Assembly (NCBI GenBank): GCA_947259675.1 | Contig: CAMYNE010000077.1 | Location: 1-7,799, forward strand | Reading direction: 5' to 3' | Length of the DNA stretch: 7,799 nt | DNA from: an uncultured Pirellulaceae bacterium | Lineage (GTDB): Bacteria; Planctomycetota; Planctomycetia; Pirellulales; Pirellulaceae | In this document: piece by piece, positions 7,285-7,799 of the stretch | Layout: each line of letters starts with the position of its first letter | Position numbering within the stretch: the stretch's first letter is position 1 | The notes under the pieces: generated by a model | Database searches by the model: none | Seen by the model: only the letters and a program-made list of their open reading frames with translations | What the model was told of the DNA's origin: nothing | Made by a program: the position numbers and the translations under genes

Positions 7285-7564
7285 CCATGACGTTGATTGA
7301 TTGAATTTTATTCATCATTCGGCATTCAAAATTTTTGAAACAAATGGATTTGTTTTGTTGTTGAGGGTTTGCACCGGAGCATCAGCTCTGCGAACAGCGC
7401 CTCGTAAGTCCGACACGGAAGTTGGACGACCGTTGCGTTATCTTCAGCGAAGCGAGGAGGCGATCAGAGCAAGGAAGCGCTGGTCGACCTAAACCAATCG
7501 CTCTCGGACTACGGACGGTGTCCTTTGCCCCCCTGGGACCCTAAGTTGCCGAGAGCCTTTTTTT
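7285..7564 (+). ncRNA. Candidate structured non-coding RNA, unassigned family
   Basis: This segment lies between the predicted promoter and a strong intrinsic terminator and has no plausible protein. It contains several exact complementary pairs that can form together. GCTCTG (7385-7390) pairs with CAGAGC (7465-7470); nested inside, CGCCTC (7398-7403) pairs with GAGGCG (7457-7462); inside that, GTCCGAC (7408-7414) pairs with GTTGGAC (7421-7427, one G-T pair) around a six-base loop, and CTTC/GAAG form a small hairpin at 7442-7452. CAGCG (7445-7449) with CGCTG (7478-7482) is an alternative partner set. The 5' segment GCACC (7371-7375) could also pair with GGTGT (7517-7521). Base content rises sharply in G+C from about 7362, so the mature RNA may start later than 7285. 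I do not see the hallmarks of tmRNA, RNase P RNA or SRP RNA; a divergent 6S RNA or an unknown small RNA remains possible. The exact ends are inferred. Confidence 0.45.
7500..7564 (+). terminator. Intrinsic terminator with extended stem-loop
   Basis: GCTCTCGG (7500-7507) and CCGAGAGC (7549-7556) are perfect eight-base complements, and C then seven T (7558-7564) follow directly. The 41-base interior can form its own smaller helix (GTCC at 7520-7523 with GGAC at 7536-7539). The T-tract is on the plus strand only, so it ends rightward transcription and cannot serve the leftward transaldolase gene. The long loop is unusual for a simple terminator and suggests the hairpin is part of a folded RNA. 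Confidence 0.65.
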
Positions 7565-7602
7565 GCGCCTGCGGAACAAAGCATGGGGCGGTGAAAGTGG
7601 AA

Positions 7603-7617
7603 CGGATGGTCAATCCG
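7603..7617. repeat. Short hairpin just downstream of transaldolase
   Basis: CGGAT (7603-7607) and ATCCG (7613-7617) are exact complements around a five-base loop. The pair lies 17 bases past the transaldolase stop codon in its direction of transcription. It has no T-tract on the minus strand, so it could stabilise the mRNA end or take part in rho-dependent ending, but it is not a standard intrinsic terminator. Confidence 0.3.
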
Positions 7618-7633
7618 GCCTGACGAGGGCTCC

Positions 7634-7799
7634 TTAACTACTGAGCACCGCTCGTTTTTCGCCAATCAGTTGCAACAAGTCCTTTTGTGGATCGGCAAAC
7701 TTGGCAATTCCTTCTCGCATCAAGGTTTCTTCCATGTGCGCAAAATCGACGTGTTTTGAAATTTCATTCAGAATTGCTTCGGCAGGAAGTTGGTCGACC
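7634..7799 (-). CDS. tal: Transaldolase, C-terminal part, gene continues beyond window
   Basis: Only the last 54 codons and the TAA stop (7636-7634) are in the window. They read VDQLPAEAILNEI, then FAHMEETLMREGIAKFADPQ, then a tail KDLLQLIGEKRAVLSS. The pattern EGIxKFADPQ followed by a Leu-rich helix is the characteristic end of transaldolases, which move a three-carbon dihydroxyacetone unit between sugar phosphates in the non-oxidative pentose phosphate pathway in the cytoplasm. The catalytic lysine lies upstream, outside the window. Some bacterial transaldolases are fused to glucose-6-phosphate isomerase at the C-terminus; the stop here shows that this one is not. It was found by reading the minus strand from the window edge, since no start codon is present. 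It is followed by the RNA candidate on the opposite strand. Confidence 0.85.
   Translation of the reverse strand, partial: VDQLPAEAILNEISKHVDFAHMEETLMREGIAKFADPQKDLLQLIGEKRAVLSS

Noticed and set aside
7301..7492. 63-codon plus-strand open frame
   Set aside because: It overlaps the structured RNA candidate, has no ribosome site and its translation shows no recognisable pattern.
7360..7633. tmRNA, RNase P RNA, SRP RNA or a glycine or TPP riboswitch
   Set aside because: No CCA end with T-loop, no RNase P core segment, no SRP GGAA-loop helix and no riboswitch core motif could be found by eye; the RNA is left unassigned.

Overview
The window looks like chromosomal DNA from a planctomycete, probably of the Pirellulaceae type. 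The first gene carries the LamG-like plus DUF1553 (PSD1) architecture that is abundant in that phylum, and the kelch protein starts like exported proteins I associate with planctomycetes. Base composition is close to balanced and does not change sharply anywhere. I see no insertion sequence, phage gene, CRISPR array, tRNA or rRNA.

Layout. (1) Positions 3-1673, plus strand: 3' part of a large exported DUF1553 protein whose N-terminus lies outside the window. (2) 1797-2414, plus: a stand-alone gene resembling the uncharacterised DUF6940 family. (3) 2468-6750, minus: four genes in one orientation, transcribed from right to left: an MFS transporter of the fosmidomycin-resistance (Fsr) type, a YdcF/DUF218-like protein whose ATG lies one base after the transporter's stop, a small DUF2809-like membrane protein, and an exported protein joining a DUF4198-like domain to a six-repeat kelch propeller. 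(4) 6751-7633: about 0.9 kb without a convincing protein gene. Its left half is featureless to my eye. Its right half holds a candidate structured non-coding RNA on the plus strand, with a sigma70-like promoter at 7250-7278, several nested complementary segments, and a strong intrinsic terminator ending at 7564. (5) 7634-7799, minus: the C-terminal 54 codons of transaldolase, which runs off the window.

How they may work together. The MFS and YdcF-like genes are almost certainly co-transcribed and translationally coupled. The DUF2809-like gene follows after 48 bases and the kelch gene after a further 103 bases, so the kelch gene may have its own promoter. No shared pathway can be stated from sequence alone. 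Products are predicted in the membrane (MFS, DUF2809), in the exported space (kelch) and of unknown location (YdcF-like). The item most worth following up is the unassigned RNA candidate downstream of transaldolase, followed by the DUF4198-kelch fusion with its predicted mature N-terminal histidine.
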